The translations under genes were made by a program, and so were the position numbers. The notes below the pieces were generated by a model. It worked only from the letters and a program-made list of their open reading frames with translations. It searched no databases and was not told the DNA's origin. This document shows, piece by piece, positions 45,109-55,016 of a DNA stretch of 64,000 nt. Each line of letters starts with the position of its first letter. The first letter of the stretch is position 1. The stretch is from Parabacteroides chongii (GTDB lineage Bacteria > Bacteroidota > Bacteroidia > Bacteroidales > Tannerellaceae), in contig NZ_CP120849.1 of the NCBI RefSeq assembly GCF_029581355.1, positions 1,520,501 to 1,584,500 of the forward strand, written 5' to 3'.

Positions 45109-45873
45109 TTATTCTTTCTCTTCAGCAGGTTTTGATGCCACTGCCTGTTGTGGGGCAGGTGTATCATCTATCTTGTAAAAGTCTGCTTTCCTTTTGTTTG
45201 CATTTTGGACCAGGCTGGTTACATAAACAGTGAAGATCGGGAACATCATCATCCCTAATGCTGCCAGGAGGACCGATAATATCCTTCCTGTCGGAGTAAC
45301 GGCATATATATTCGAACCGACCGTTGTCACGTCCATAAAAGCCCACCATAACGCATCATCGTAGCCGGTTACCTGCGGGTTGACCTTATGTTCGATCACG
45401 AAGAATATCAGGCTGGAGAAATAGACTGTTGCCAACAGCATCGTCAGATAGGAGACGAACAGGCCGGATGCTTTGTTCGATGACAGCCATCCCACTACGA
45501 TAGCCAGTGCGTAACCGCTGCGTGCCAACGGGATAAAACGGAGGAAATAGGTGATCTCCGGAGAGAATTCGATTCCGTAATAATTAATAATATTCAGATA
45601 AGGAATAGATACGATCAGGAAGATAAAATGGGTTTGCAGATAATATAATTTACGTTTTGATAAGAAAAACTCCAAAACGAAATCGGCAATGAAGAACATA
45701 CATATCCAGAACTGTATTTTCAGATACGAGCCCTGCGTCATGAAAGGAATGTTCTTAAATGTATCGATTGAAATGACTACAATAAGGAATAGCGAAAGTA
45801 ACAAAATGATAACATGCAATACCCCGTATATTCCTCTTTTCTCATAAATAATATCGCTAAAAGCAGACTTCAT
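45109..45873 (-). CDS. Voltage-gated-like K+ channel/ion transporter with unusual filter
   Basis: A 254-residue membrane protein with six predicted transmembrane segments and a pore loop. The pore reads WWAFMDVTTVGSNIYAVTP; the usual selectivity filter TVGYGD is replaced by TVGSN, so ion selectivity may differ. The S4-like segment (LRFIPLARSGYALAIVV) has few charges. The tail is Ala/Pro/Lys-rich. It is divergent from gadC, and a channel gene of this type accompanies gad genes in other Bacteroides (from memory), where it may balance charge during acid stress. Confidence 0.8.
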   Translation of the reverse strand: MKSAFSDIIYEKRGIYGVLHVIILLLSLFLIVVISIDTFKNIPFMTQGSYLKIQFWICMFFIADFVLEFFLSKRKLYYLQTHFIFLIVSIPYLNIINYYGIEFSPEITYFLRFIPLARSGYALAIVVGWLSSNKASGLFVSYLTMLLATVYFSSLIFFVIEHKVNPQVTGYDDALWWAFMDVTTVGSNIYAVTPTGRILSVLLAALGMMMFPIFTVYVTSLVQNANKRKADFYKIDDTPAPQQAVASKPAEEKE

Positions 45874-45968
45874 TGTGTTTAATATTTAGGCGTTTAGATA
45901 AAAATATTTTAGGCTATCTAACAGTGGAAAGCCCCATTTTGTTTTTAACACTATTCTGTTAATTAACC

Positions 45969-45994
45969 TAGTTTGACATCTTGTTGACAAACTA
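45969..45994. promoter_or_regulatory. Dyad in the K+ channel/gadC intergenic region
   Basis: TAGTTTG (45969-45975) and CAAACTA (45988-45994) form a symmetric site whose inner CA/TG pairs also match. It lies between divergent channel and gadC genes and could bind a shared regulator. Confidence 0.45.
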
Positions 45995-46072
45995 ACACAA
46001 TACCGATTTGTTTTACTGACATATTTAAAGCGAAACTAAACAAAACAAAATTCACATTTAAACAGTAAATTC

Positions 46073-47629
46073 ATGGCAAATGTAGGAAAAGCAGTAAAAC
46101 TAGGAGTTTTTACTCTTGCAATTATGAATGTTACGGCGGTAGTGTCTCTCCGCGGACTACCAGCCGAGGCTGTATACGGATTAAGTTCAGCCTTTTATTA
46201 TCTATTTGCGGCAATTGTCTTTTTGATCCCTACGTCGTTGGTGGCAGCCGAACTGGCAGCGATGTTTCAGGACAAACAAGGTGGGGTTTTCCGATGGGTA
46301 GGGGAAGCCTACGGAAAGAAATGGGGTTTTCTCGCTATCTGGGTACAATGGATTGAAAGTACGATCTGGTATCCTACCGTATTGACTTTCGGTGCCGTTT
46401 CCATTGCCTTTATCGGGATGAATGACGTACACGACATGACACTGGCTTCCAATAAAATGTATACGCTGGCAGTGGTGTTGATCATTTACTGGTTGGCTAC
46501 CTTTATTTCACTGAAGGGAATGAGCTGGGTTGGTAAGGTTGCTAAAGTCGGTGGTATTGTGGGAACTATTCTTCCGGCCGGTCTATTGATTCTTCTTGGT
46601 ATTGTTTACCTGGCTATGGGTGGTCATTCAAACATGGACTTCCATGGCGATTTCTTTCCTGACTTTTCTAAGTTTGATAACCTGGTGCTTGCTTCCAGTA
46701 TCTTCCTGTTTTATGCCGGTATGGAAATGGGCGGTATCCACGTGAAAGATGTGGAAAATCCATCCAAGAACTATCCGAAGGCTGTATTTATCGGTGCGTT
46801 GATCACTGTTCTTATCTTCGTGCTCGGTACTTTCTCTTTGGGTGTTATCATTCCGCAGAAAGACATTAACCTGACACAGAGTTTGCTGGTAGGTTTCGAT
46901 AACTACTTTAAATTTATCCATGCTTCCTGGTTATCTCCGGTCATTGCTATTGCATTGGCATTCGGTGTGCTGGCAGGTGTATTGACATGGGTTGCCGGTC
47001 CGTCAAAAGGTATCTTTACGGTTGGTAAAGCCGGTTATCTGCCTCCTTTCTTCCAGAAAACAAACAAGATAGGTGTTCAGAAAAATATTCTGTTGATTCA
47101 GGGATGTGCTGTTACTTTATTGAGCTTGCTGTTCGTAGTAATGCCTTCCGTACAGAGTTTCTACCAGATTTTGTCACAGCTGACCGTGATTCTTTATCTG
47201 ATCATGTACCTGTTGATGTTCTCAGGAGCTATCGCATTACGTTACCGGATGAAGAAAGCCAACCGTCCGTTCCGTATCGGTAAACACGGTAACGGTTTGA
47301 TGTGGTTTATCGGTGGTCTTGGCTTCTGTGGTTCATTACTGGCATTTATCTTGAGTTTTATTCCGCCTAGCCAGATCTCAGTCGGTAGTAATACCGTTTG
47401 GTTTGCTGTATTGATCATCGGTGCAATAATTGTAGTTGCCGCCCCGTTCATTATCTATGCTTCCAAAAAGGCATCCTGGGTCGATCCGAATGCACAGTTC
47501 GAACCGTTCCATTGGGAAACAGTTAAAGTACAGGCTCCTGCTGCAGGAACTGCTGCTACTCAGACTGCCAATACAAATAGCACAAGCGGAACAACGAATA
47601 CGACTAGTACTACAAATACACCCACATAA
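46073..47629 (+). CDS. gadC: Glutamate:GABA antiporter (APC superfamily)
   Basis: A 518-residue transporter with 12 predicted transmembrane segments. It begins KLGVFTLAIMNVTAVVSLRGLP, as in GadC-type APC transporters, followed by FQDKQGGVFRWVGEAYGKKWGF and FYAGMEMGGIHVKDVENPSKNYPKA. It would exchange external glutamate for the GABA made by GadB, removing a proton per cycle. The C-terminal ~25 residues are low-complexity Thr/Asn/Ser. In related genomes (from memory) it is next to gadB-glsA; here an island separates them. Confidence 0.92.
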   Translation: MANVGKAVKLGVFTLAIMNVTAVVSLRGLPAEAVYGLSSAFYYLFAAIVFLIPTSLVAAELAAMFQDKQGGVFRWVGEAYGKKWGFLAIWVQWIESTIWYPTVLTFGAVSIAFIGMNDVHDMTLASNKMYTLAVVLIIYWLATFISLKGMSWVGKVAKVGGIVGTILPAGLLILLGIVYLAMGGHSNMDFHGDFFPDFSKFDNLVLASSIFLFYAGMEMGGIHVKDVENPSKNYPKAVFIGALITVLIFVLGTFSLGVIIPQKDINLTQSLLVGFDNYFKFIHASWLSPVIAIALAFGVLAGVLTWVAGPSKGIFTVGKAGYLPPFFQKTNKIGVQKNILLIQGCAVTLLSLLFVVMPSVQSFYQILSQLTVILYLIMYLLMFSGAIALRYRMKKANRPFRIGKHGNGLMWFIGGLGFCGSLLAFILSFIPPSQISVGSNTVWFAVLIIGAIIVVAAPFIIYASKKASWVDPNAQFEPFHWETVKVQAPAAGTAATQTANTNSTSGTTNTTSTTNTPT

Positions 47630-47665
47630 TCATACTTATGTAATTTCTATTCTACGTACTAAAGA

Positions 47666-47702
47666 GAAGAGGGACGGAACCTGGGAAGGTTTCGCCCCTT
47701 TA
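47666..47702 (+). terminator. Terminator after gadC
   Basis: An A/G-rich arm with GGGACGGAACC pairs with GGTTTCGCCCC-type sequence (47688-47698), followed by a short T-rich run. Some mismatches, so moderate support. Confidence 0.6.
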
Positions 47703-47732
47703 TTAATTTCTGTACAAGGTTGGATTAACGGA

Positions 47733-48317
47733 CTATTTCGATTGTTTTGCGTCAGCTATCCGTCCGTTGAGTATGGATTGTTTACTATTGTCCCAGTATT
47801 TACAATCAAGCTCGAAGAAGGTAGAGGTGTAGGGTTTTGTCAATCCTGTTTTTATAATAACGACTTCGAACAGATTACTAATGCTGTCCAGCCGGGCAAT
47901 CAGCTGATCGTGTTCGATATTGATTATTTCGGAGGATGATAAAACCTGCTTCATTTCTGCTTTCAGGTCAGCTATTCCCGGACAGAAGTCTTCTTCCAGA
48001 AAAGACAGTTCTTTATCCTGATAGGTATGGGCATAGACATGCATGGAGTTATCCAGCATGTTTTTGACTGTACCCAGCACTTCCGTATAAGGCTCGCTGG
48101 CGTATAAGGTCGTGATACCTTCCTTTGCCTGCAACGGATAGGCCATATCTGTTATGACTATCCAGTTGCGGTGGCCTAATAGCGGGAGCTTTTCTTGCAG
48201 GACGGTTTGCCAGTTGTCAGGACGGGAAGCCTGTCCTGTTACTACCGGATCTTTCTGAAGACAACTGCTTAGAAATAAGTTAGCAAACAAGCAGTATAGT
48301 ACAATCAGTTTATTCAT
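47733..48317 (-). CDS. Lipoprotein, possibly RbsD/FucU-like
   Basis: A 194-residue predicted lipoprotein: LFLSSC gives a lipobox cleaving before Cys19. The middle stretch LLGHRNWIVITDMAYPLQ has a faint likeness to the RbsD/FucU motif (LGHGDxIVIxDAxFP), suggesting a sugar mutarotase-type fold, but other hallmarks are not clear. It begins 5 bases after the GH116 gene and shares the PUL operon, supporting a role in sugar handling at the periplasm. Confidence in function is low. Confidence 0.5.
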   Translation of the reverse strand: MNKLIVLYCLFANLFLSSCLQKDPVVTGQASRPDNWQTVLQEKLPLLGHRNWIVITDMAYPLQAKEGITTLYASEPYTEVLGTVKNMLDNSMHVYAHTYQDKELSFLEEDFCPGIADLKAEMKQVLSSSEIINIEHDQLIARLDSISNLFEVVIIKTGLTKPYTSTFFELDCKYWDNSKQSILNGRIADAKQSK

Positions 48318-48322
48318 AACCC

Positions 48323-50872
48323 TTACAGTTTTATTGTTTGCTTATTTCCTTCTTTCAGATCGAAGTGTTTTAGTTTCATTTCTTTTTTATTGCCGACGGT
48401 AAGCGATTTCAATAGGAGTGAGCCGTTGATGACTTCGATGGTTACATCATTATCGGTGACCTGGATAGTTCCCCATGCGTAACCGTTACTCCAGAAATAG
48501 TTGCCGGGACGATCTGTAATTTTCATGCTTTTATCGACACCCGAGTATTGGAAATCGCTTAAAGCGATGATAGCAGACCAGCTTGCCATCGAACGGGCAT
48601 AATGGTGTCCGCATTCCGGTTCGCTGAAAGGATTCCGTTTAGCTCCGTCGTGACGGTCGCGTACGGATTGGATACAGGTGAGGGCTTCTTTTTCCATACC
48701 TTCGTAGATCATACTAACAGCCGCACAGTATTCGAATCCGGTCATCACTTCGGCAAAATAGGGGAATGGAACTTCCAGGCGGCCTTTAGGCCAGGAGGCC
48801 ATAAGCAGTCCGGATTCATTGCCCATTACATAAGAACGCATATTGTTGAAATGGCGGCTGAAGTCCGTGACATAGTTGTATTTCATGATGCTGTTCATGC
48901 TTGTCCGGATGTGATCTTTATTACCCAAATAACCTAATCCACATAAATGGGACATATATTGGCCGACTAACTGGTCTACCAGGCAGCCGGGACCTAATTG
49001 GAAAGCGGGGATTTTGACATTCGGGTCATTCATGTCCAGGTATTCAAATGTTTTCGGATCAGTGATTTTATGTTCATAATATTCACCGTTGAACAGGTTT
49101 TTGTCCATCCAGCTGCTTCCTTTTTCGAACAGAGTATGACATTTCTTTGCAAAATCTTTATCTTTCATGGCTGTAGCCATCTTTTCCGCAGCCTTTAATG
49201 CTCCCATATACCAGAAGCCCATTTGCGGGTTGGGCCCGTAATAATCCACATCCATAGTATTATGTTGGGCGCCTTCCATAACACCGTCCTGGTTACCATC
49301 CCATCCTTTGTCTGTCCAGGCGTAGGCGAGGACTTTCTTTACCTGTTCCCAGTTGTTTCTCAGGAAATCAGTATCTCCGGAAAGCTGCCATTCGCGGTAT
49401 ATTTTCATGATGCAACCCATTTGTCCGTCAGCTGCAGCACTGTTACCTTTATTTGCTTCCGAGAGTGGGAGAGAGGCTCTGAAGTTCATCAAACCGTTTT
49501 CTTTAGTAGCATAATTGAATTCTACGTCACGCATGGTTTTTGCCAGTTCCCCGAAAAGGTAAGGAGTTGCTACTTCATAGTTCCATACATGAGTACATGA
49601 ACCTGCACATGAGCCGAAACGGTCCATGACACCTTCCCAACCCATCATATGCCCGCTAGGTAAACGGAATACGGTCTGTGAACGTAAAGTGGCAAGGTTA
49701 AACAGGGCAGCTTCTTTTACGACATCCGGATAAGAAGTATTGAGCAAGGCATTTACGAAAGATAATGTCTTCTTTTCCAGTTCGGGTATTTGTGGGATAA
49801 TCATTTCTGCAGCTTTCCAGGCATCCGGATATTGATTGCTGTAATAGTTTCCGACTACAGTGGAAGACCAGGCTTTTCGATTCGGGAAATTCCAGGTGAT
49901 ATAGAATGTAAATGTTTCTGTGCTTTGAGGAGCTACCATTTTTTTTACGGATAGGGAAGCCATCGGGTCTTCGTCTTCCTGTTTGTTCCGTTCTGTCAGC
50001 AGGCCGTCTGCACTGAAATCGTCCCAGAAGTTTAGTATGCCGTTGTTCCAACTGTCGGCTTTGGATGAGGTACGATAGGTTACTTTTCCGGCTGTCCGGG
50101 TCGTAAGGGCAACGGTTCCCCATGCCGGGTCGTTTTTGTCTACACCGTCCGAGTAAAGGTAGATCCCCTTTATTCCGTTATTTTCAATGTATTTGTTTTT
50201 GTTGTCTTTTACTCCGGTAGGAATGTAATCTCCTTTCCAGTCTGTACGAAATTTGCTTCCGTCTTTACCGATGAAATTGCGCATAGAACCACAGATAGCA
50301 ACGTCCATCGGTTGGTCGGTCGTGTTGGTCACCTCATAAGAGAGGACAGCGACAGGCAATCCGCTGGCATCGGCATCGCCCGGAATAAATGGATTAAAAC
50401 CTTTTATTTTGACTTTTACGGGTAAATCTTTATCTGATAAAGAGACTTGTCCGAAAGGATAGGCTGCGTCGAATGAGGCTTCGGCAAAACGCGGAAGTCC
50501 GTGATGATTGACAGGTCGTCCTTCATAATGGAGATATTCCTGTGGATATAAAGGACCGGCCAGTAGGGTTGTGGTAGCTTCCTGGTTTTGCGGTTTGGCA
50601 TAGATTGCAAAGAAGGGAGCATTGTTTCCGGTTGTTACCGTACTGTATTTCTTTGCCGGGACATTCATGATTTCCCAGTCCCGGAGTTCTCCGCGACCAC
50701 CTAGTGATACAGTACCTGTCCCGATCCCTCCTAACGGCAATGCTATCTGATAAAGATGTTCTTGATCGTATTTTTTTAGTACCGGCCACTGTTGTGGCTT
50801 CCATTCCTGGGCTTGGACCGCTATGATACTGGAAAGTACTGTTCCGGCCACGATTAAATATAGTTTATTCAT
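48323..50872 (-). CDS. GH116 family glycoside hydrolase (glucosylceramidase/beta-glucosidase type)
   Basis: An 849-residue secreted enzyme with a signal peptide (MNKLYLIVAGTVLSSIIAVQAQ). ALPLGGIGTGTVSLGGRGELRDWEI is the hallmark start of the GBA2-like/GH116 N-terminal domain. In the catalytic domain CTHVWNYEVATPYLFG holds the likely nucleophile Glu and GAQHNTMDVDYYGPN the likely acid/base Asp. GH116 enzymes cleave beta-glucosides or xylosides; the exact substrate is unknown. It is part of the PUL with susD and the interrupted susC. Confidence 0.9.
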   Translation of the reverse strand: MNKLYLIVAGTVLSSIIAVQAQEWKPQQWPVLKKYDQEHLYQIALPLGGIGTGTVSLGGRGELRDWEIMNVPAKKYSTVTTGNNAPFFAIYAKPQNQEATTTLLAGPLYPQEYLHYEGRPVNHHGLPRFAEASFDAAYPFGQVSLSDKDLPVKVKIKGFNPFIPGDADASGLPVAVLSYEVTNTTDQPMDVAICGSMRNFIGKDGSKFRTDWKGDYIPTGVKDNKNKYIENNGIKGIYLYSDGVDKNDPAWGTVALTTRTAGKVTYRTSSKADSWNNGILNFWDDFSADGLLTERNKQEDEDPMASLSVKKMVAPQSTETFTFYITWNFPNRKAWSSTVVGNYYSNQYPDAWKAAEMIIPQIPELEKKTLSFVNALLNTSYPDVVKEAALFNLATLRSQTVFRLPSGHMMGWEGVMDRFGSCAGSCTHVWNYEVATPYLFGELAKTMRDVEFNYATKENGLMNFRASLPLSEANKGNSAAADGQMGCIMKIYREWQLSGDTDFLRNNWEQVKKVLAYAWTDKGWDGNQDGVMEGAQHNTMDVDYYGPNPQMGFWYMGALKAAEKMATAMKDKDFAKKCHTLFEKGSSWMDKNLFNGEYYEHKITDPKTFEYLDMNDPNVKIPAFQLGPGCLVDQLVGQYMSHLCGLGYLGNKDHIRTSMNSIMKYNYVTDFSRHFNNMRSYVMGNESGLLMASWPKGRLEVPFPYFAEVMTGFEYCAAVSMIYEGMEKEALTCIQSVRDRHDGAKRNPFSEPECGHHYARSMASWSAIIALSDFQYSGVDKSMKITDRPGNYFWSNGYAWGTIQVTDNDVTIEVINGSLLLKSLTVGNKKEMKLKHFDLKEGNKQTIKL

Positions 50873-50892
50873 GTGTAAAATATAGTTTATTT

Positions 50893-50920
50893 GAAAGACC
50901 GGCTCTATAACCGGTCTTTC
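50893..50920 (-). repeat. 10-bp intercistronic hairpin between susD and GH116
   Basis: GAAAGACCGG (50893-50902) and CCGGTCTTTC (50911-50920) form a perfect stem with an 8-base loop after the susD stop. No T-run follows, so it more likely protects the upstream mRNA or attenuates read-through than fully terminates. Confidence 0.6.
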
Positions 50921-50933
50921 AGTTTCACTTAGA

Positions 50934-52565
50934 TTACCAATTCGGGTTTTGTCCTAAATTGGGATTCTTGTCTCGTACTGATTGTGGAACAGGCCACAAA
51001 TAGTGTTTTGCAGGATCAAAGGTACGGTTTTGTCCTAAGAATTGTTTCACCGTATAGTCTCCGATAGGTGCATTTTCATCTTCATTAATACCATATCCCG
51101 GTTCGTTCAATACTTTTTCGGCAATTTTCCAACGTAGGATATCGAAATAGCGTTTATGCTCGGTAACAAATTCATGCCGTCTTTCTTCCCGAATCTTTTC
51201 ACGCATGGCTTCTTGATTGCCGACTAACTGATTTACACCCGGCAGTTCAGCACGTTTTCGTACTTGATTGACTGCCCATGCTATTTGTGAATTATTCGGA
51301 TCGTATTCATTGAGTGCTTCTGCATAAATCAGAAGAACTTCCGCATATCTGTACAAGCTGAAGTTAGTCCATGAGGCATCCGGTTTAATTAATTCCTGAT
51401 CATTATATTTCAAATACATATAGCCTGTGATACCACCACCTTCATGGTTGATTCTTTCGTCTTTGTTATAAGCCGGATGAGGCATGTAAGGTTCATAAGA
51501 TCCATTTGGGCGCAAGCATTCATAACCTGGTAAGAAGAAAGTCTTTTTTAAACGAGCATCTCTGTTTTCCCAGGGGTTGTTTTTGTCATAAGAATCTGAC
51601 TCATAAATACTCTTTCCATCCGTCATTTCGTATGAATCTACTAACTGACGAGTCGGGCAGAAACTGGCCCATCCCTGTCCGGTTATTCCTGTCCCGGCCG
51701 GAGAAGCCAGGATTGGTAACATGTGAGTGATTTCATTTTCTTTGTACTGGTAGGCCAATATAACTTCTTTATTGTTATTATTGGCTTCAGCTTTGAAAAT
51801 ATACGCGAAATCGTCTTCCAGATCGTACAGATTTAAGTCTATAACCTGCTTGGCTGCATTGGCCGCTTCTTTCCATAAATCGGTCGCTTCTTGTCCATTG
51901 TGAAATTTGGCATAGCTAGCCATATCCAAATACATATCTGCTTTTAATGTGAGGGCAGCTCCTTTGGTGATACGGCCAATGTTGTCACCTGAATATGTTT
52001 CCGGCAGATATTCGATTGCTTTGTTGATATTTTCCAGTGCATAATCCAAAACGTCCTGCTTAGGTGAACGTGGTAGTGCTGCTTCCTCCAGGTCTATCGG
52101 TTTTTCCTTGATTAAAGGGATGTCGCCGAAATGACGTGTCATGCGGTAGTAGCGCAGAGCCAGGATAAAGCGGGCTTCTCCTTCATACTGTTGCTTTTTA
52201 GCTTCATCTATATCCATGCCTTCCAGGCGGTCCAGGAAATACAATATTCTGCGGATATGATCGTATTTCCATTCCTCTGTCAGATAACCGGTACCGGCAT
52301 TGTGGGATCCTTGGCAAATGTATCCTAAACCACTTTCTCCCCAAGCATTTGTCATTAATGAGTTGTCGCTTTGGCAATCTCTCCAGAAGTCGCGTGAATT
52401 GGGTAATAATGGATACAGAGCGTTTACCCCGGCCAAAGCATCCGCTTCGGTTTGCCAGAATGTATTTTCGGATGCCTGTGAAAGAGGATCACGATCCAGA
52501 AAATCAGAACAACTGCCCAATGTCATAGCCGATGCTAATAAAAATACTAAACTATATTTTTTCAT
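50934..52565 (-). CDS. SusD/RagB-family nutrient-binding lipoprotein
   Basis: A 543-residue outer-membrane lipoprotein. The lipobox is AMTLGSC with Ser-Asp after the Cys. SDFLDRDPLSQASENTFWQTEADALAGVNALY is the classical SusD start, and TPR-like helices follow (GAALTLKADMYLDMASY). The C-terminal SusD domain ends KRAELPGVNQLV, REKIREERRHEFVTEHKRYFDILRW and HYLWPVPQSVRDKNPNLGQNP, all intact. It would bind glycan on the cell surface and pass it to its SusC partner, which is disrupted here. Confidence 0.95.
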   Translation of the reverse strand: MKKYSLVFLLASAMTLGSCSDFLDRDPLSQASENTFWQTEADALAGVNALYPLLPNSRDFWRDCQSDNSLMTNAWGESGLGYICQGSHNAGTGYLTEEWKYDHIRRILYFLDRLEGMDIDEAKKQQYEGEARFILALRYYRMTRHFGDIPLIKEKPIDLEEAALPRSPKQDVLDYALENINKAIEYLPETYSGDNIGRITKGAALTLKADMYLDMASYAKFHNGQEATDLWKEAANAAKQVIDLNLYDLEDDFAYIFKAEANNNNKEVILAYQYKENEITHMLPILASPAGTGITGQGWASFCPTRQLVDSYEMTDGKSIYESDSYDKNNPWENRDARLKKTFFLPGYECLRPNGSYEPYMPHPAYNKDERINHEGGGITGYMYLKYNDQELIKPDASWTNFSLYRYAEVLLIYAEALNEYDPNNSQIAWAVNQVRKRAELPGVNQLVGNQEAMREKIREERRHEFVTEHKRYFDILRWKIAEKVLNEPGYGINEDENAPIGDYTVKQFLGQNRTFDPAKHYLWPVPQSVRDKNPNLGQNPNW

Positions 52566-52570
52566 GATTC

Positions 52571-54697
52571 TTAAAATTGAAGATTAAAACCAAATGAGAA
52601 TGTTCTTGCCAGCGGATACCAGCCGCCTTCCGGGTCGAAACCGTCATAACCGGTGATGGTTGCCAGGTTTTGTCCGGAAAGATACAATCTCAGATATTGA
52701 ATATTGACATGTTCCAATGCGCTTTTCGGGACTGTATAGCCGATCTGTATATTTTGTATTTTCAGGTAATCGGCTGTACGCAACCAGAAACTATTGTATC
52801 TGGAATCGTAGTCGTTGGCTGTATTCGACAAAGTCAGACGCGGATAGGAAGCATCCCTGTTTGTTTCACTCCATGCATCCAGATGCATAGGACGTGCGTT
52901 GTCCGTCAGGTAGAAAGCCCAGCCTTCATAACCTTGAAGATATTTTTTGAAGTTCAATTTTCCATACATATTCATAGAGAAGTCAAAATCTTTATAGCCG
53001 AACGAAAGATTCATACCGAAGTTTACAGGAATCTTACGGTTTAGTACGACACGGTCTTTTTCGTCGATTACATTGTCATTGTTTTGATCTTTGAACTTGA
53101 TGTTACCGGGTAACACATTTCCTTGATCGGGTGAGCTGGCAATCTCTTCTTCGCTTTGAAACAGACCAATAGCCTCGTATCCGTATGGTAGCTGATAGCG
53201 GTCGTTCAGATAAGTTACTTTGTTGTTGTCTTCAATCCATCTTTCCGAGTCACCCATTTCCAGTACTTTGTTTTTAGAATAACTGAGGTTTACATCGACA
53301 CCCCAGCGGAAATCTCCCTTCGAATCCTGATAACTGGCCATGATATCCATACCCTGATTCTTCATCTTCAACATATTTGAATAAGGGGCATTCAAACCGA
53401 ACTCGCTTGGTACGGGTGGACGATATAGAATATTGTCTCTTAGGTTGATAAAATAGTCGGCTGACAGTTTTATACGCTGATCCAATATTCCGAAATCTAA
53501 ACCGAAGTTTGTATATTTGGATTCTTCCCAAGTGATGTTAGGGTTTACGGCTATATTATTATAGGCACCACCTACAAGTTTGTCGTTGAAAGCGTAGATT
53601 TTAGGATCGTAAGATAAAATCTGTGCAGTTGGATAATAACCAACCTTTTCTGCATCTCCCAATATACCCCAGGAAGCTCTCACCTTCAACTCAGACAACC
53701 AATTGCTTGCAGACATCATAAAAGCCTCACGATGCATATTCCAACCTCCGGAAAAAGATGGGAATATACCCCAGCGATGTCCTTTGGCAAAACGAGAGGA
53801 ACCGTCAGCACGCAAACTGGCTTCAAACAGATATTTACCTTGATAGTCATAGTTTATACGACCAAACCAGGACTGTACGGCTACATCGTTGCTATATTCG
53901 TTACCGTTGCTGTCAGCGCTACCGTTCTGTTTATTGTCGCTACCGGTGTTCAGTACATCTATGCCGTCAAACGGCAATTTGTCACGAGAAGCCCAGAAAC
54001 CGTCAGACTTGTAATATTCTTGTGAATAACCAGCCAATACTTTAAAGTTGTGATCAGTTGCGATTTTGAAAGAATAGTCACTTGTAAACTGTAATTGCGT
54101 ACGGAAATTGTAAGTATTTGTTTCTTTCAATGAGGAAACCTGATTTTCTGTTTTTGCTATGTTCCCATCATTATCATACAGATAATAAGTATTTTTACGG
54201 TCTTTGTATGTTGTGTTATGGGAGTAAGTTGCAATATTTCCTTTGATATTCCAGTCTTTTAACGGAGAATAGCTTACGTCGAAAATAGCCATCATCTCTT
54301 TATGTCTTTCTTTGGAATATCCGGATTCATTGACGCCGGCAATAGGATTGCCCCCCATAGCACCGCCTGTGGCATACGAACCGTCTGTCGTATAGATAGG
54401 AGTGACCGGTGAGATACGTGCTGCCTGTGTCTGCCAAATCGTGGTTCCGCCATTCGGATTCTTGATGTTGGTTTGTGTATATTGCAGGCTGGCACGGGCC
54501 TCCAGGTTCTTTAAAATCTGAAAACGCATATCGGGTTTGAAGATCAATCGGTTATAGTTATTGTTCGGTAAGTTGCCGTCTTGATAGTCATTAGATATAG
54601 AGAAACGGTAAGAGATTGATTTTTCTTTTCCGGATAATGCCACATGGGTATTGTTAATAACGGTATTCTTCTTGTAGATTTCTTTATACAAAGTTAC
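52571..54697 (-). pseudogene. SusC-family TonB-dependent receptor, 5' part cut off by ICE insertion
   Basis: The frame encodes the C-terminal ~700 residues of a SusC-like barrel (from TLYKEIYKKNTVINNTHVAL at 54697 to FSFGFNLQF). The signal peptide, carboxypeptidase-regulatory-like domain, TonB box and plug are missing. The homology stops precisely at the CAAAGTTAC core at 54689-54697, where mobile-element DNA begins; the frame continues by chance into that DNA to an ATG at 54856, but those ~53 residues are not SusC. The missing 5' part should lie beyond the far end of the element, outside this window. Confidence 0.88.
54688..54697 (-). other. ICE attachment core (element end)
   Basis: On the minus strand the sequence is GTAACTTTGT, matching 9 of 10 positions of the CTnDOT-type core GTAnnTTTGC. 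SusC coding similarity ends exactly here and an IntDOT-like integrase gene follows within 320 bases, so this is the likely crossover site. Confidence 0.65.
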
Positions 54698-55016
54698 TAC
54701 AAAAAAGTGAAATGCGGAAAGATATAGTGATAGAATTGAGTTACAAGGGTTTTGGTTGAAGTGGCGATAATCCGTGAAGCCATTACAATCCCTGCCGAAG
54801 CCAAATCCTGACGCCGCTACGTTACTTGTTCGTAACCATGCCCGAAAATGCGACAAACGGGTACGAATAGCGAAACAAGGCTCTAAGGAATAGTGAGTTA
54901 TCCATAACTCATGCGAAAAATCAGGTTACGGAAAAAGATTGCGCCGTTCCTCCCCGTTTTGCGTACCAACACCGGACTCTTCACCAACTAATTTTGAAAC
55001 CCAAAAATTAAGGACA

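Noticed and set aside
54698..54856. N-terminal 53 codons joining the susC fragment to an ATG in element DNA
   Set aside because: No SusC similarity, no signal peptide and no plug domain; the frame is open by chance after insertion.
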